Below are positions 5,374 to 5,615 of a DNA stretch of 5,615 nucleotides, piece by piece. The notes below the pieces were generated by a model. It saw only the letters and a program-made list of their open reading frames with translations, was not told the origin of the DNA and did no database searches. The stretch is from JBBEDC01 sp040881505 (lineage in GTDB: Bacteria > Patescibacteriota > Andersenbacteria > UBA10190). The stretch covers positions 1 to 5,615 of the forward strand of contig JBBEDC010000018.1 in assembly GCA_040881505.1 (NCBI GenBank), written 5' to 3'. The position numbers and the translations under genes were made by a program. How positions within the stretch are numbered: the stretch's first letter is position 1; the number at the start of each line of letters is the position of its first letter.

Positions 5374-5615
5374 CGGCTGCCTCCCCCGATTGAATGAGTG
5401 AAAGTCCAGTGCTTACCACCAGGACGCTTCTCCGCATCCCAGTGAGAATCTCGTCCCACCAGAATGGCATCAAGTCCTCCTTCCTCTTGAGTAACGATAC
5501 CAAAGTACAAAACGATCACTGTTAAAATGCACCACACAACGAAAAAGTCAATTACTACCCACCGTGAACCCAGAAACCTCCCATAGCTCTTAGATATAAC
5601 AAAAGAGAGCAGTAT
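5370..5615 (-). CDS. Partial single-pass membrane protein, 5' end outside the window
   Basis: This frame stays open from the right edge to a TGA at 5372-5370 (81 codons) and has no ATG in the window, so its start is probably beyond the edge. I do not recognise it. It shows a short basic stretch (KSYGRFLGSR, residues 9-18 of the visible part), then one clear membrane segment of about 23 residues (19-41, from WVVIDFFVVW to VLYFGIV, with an Asp at 23). A hydrophilic tail rich in Gly, His, Trp and charged residues follows (TQEEGGLDAILVGRDSHW through THSIGGGSR). Its TGA overlaps the ATG of the 65-residue gene as ATGA, a common sign of translational coupling. Codons GAG-GAA-GGA-GGA in it create an accidental AAGGAGG that makes a neighbouring frame look like a gene. 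Confidence 0.65.
   Translation of the reverse strand: MLLSFVISKSYGRFLGSRWVVIDFFVVWCILTVIVLYFGIVTQEEGGLDAILVGRDSHWDAEKRPGGKHWTFTHSIGGGSR
5380..5387 (-). promoter_or_regulatory. Strong ribosome binding site
   Basis: GGGGGAGG on the minus strand lies six bases before the ATG at 5373, inside the last codons of the upstream membrane protein. It is the only well-placed, strong Shine-Dalgarno sequence seen before a gene in the window, and it fixes the start of the 65-residue protein. Confidence 0.75.
5562..5587 (-). repeat. Right copy of a 26-base inverted repeat
   Basis: The minus strand reads GCTATG and then the same 20 bases as positions 33-52. Here the repeat lies inside the membrane-protein frame and encodes RFLGSR just before the membrane segment. 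The left copy is not open in the equivalent frame, so the similarity is at the DNA level and not a shared protein motif. Confidence 0.85.

Noticed and set aside
5270..5503. 77-codon minus-strand frame with a perfect AAGGAGG before an internal ATG (5470)
   Set aside because: Its C-terminal half overlaps the 65-residue gene and becomes a basic low-complexity tail ending in four His. The AAGGAGG is explained by Glu-Glu-Gly-Gly codons of the membrane-protein frame, which couples cleanly to the next gene.
1..5615. Search for CRISPR arrays, insertion sequences, toxin-antitoxin or defence genes
   Set aside because: No regularly spaced repeats, transposase motifs or defence domains were seen; the genes are mostly housekeeping.

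Overview
The window looks like a core-gene block from a small-genome bacterium, most likely a Patescibacteria/CPR member of Parcubacteria type. This rests on protein style (NusB beginning MANRHLSRS, zinc-ribbon L32, a very short SMC), a tRNA gene without encoded CCA, and the near absence of Shine-Dalgarno sequences in front of the core genes. The lineage is inference. The first 64 bases and the last bases are truncated context.

Layout. All protein genes recognised are on the minus strand; the only plus-strand gene is one tRNA. In transcription order from the right edge: (a) an unrecognised membrane protein running off the right edge (5370-5615) and a 65-residue protein (5176-5373) joined by an ATGA overlap and closed by a strong intrinsic terminator (5140-5170); (b) tRNA-Arg(CCU) on the plus strand (5058-5129); (c) rnhB (RNase HII) and rpmF (ribosomal protein L32), ending at a perfect 11-bp hairpin (4116-4142); (d) a near-consensus sigma70-type promoter (4089-4117) whose -35 box lies partly inside that hairpin, driving nusB, rnc (RNase III), a DUF456 membrane protein and smc.

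How the genes fit together. The nusB-rnc-smc group joins rRNA transcription antitermination, double-stranded RNA processing and chromosome organisation. rnhB and rpmF add removal of RNA from DNA and a ribosomal protein. rnc next to smc is a familiar bacterial arrangement; here a DUF456 gene sits between them, coupled to rnc by ATGA.

Main points of interest: an SMC of only 737 residues with no recognisable hinge; the fused terminator/promoter before nusB; an imperfect hairpin in the rnc leader, a possible RNase III self-regulation site; a Met in place of the Arg of the GRG motif of RNase HII; a 20-base perfect inverted repeat near the two ends of the window; and a small two-gene operon at the right edge whose first gene has no start codon in the window. 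I found no CRISPR array, insertion sequence or defence system, and no strong case for a wholly new system.
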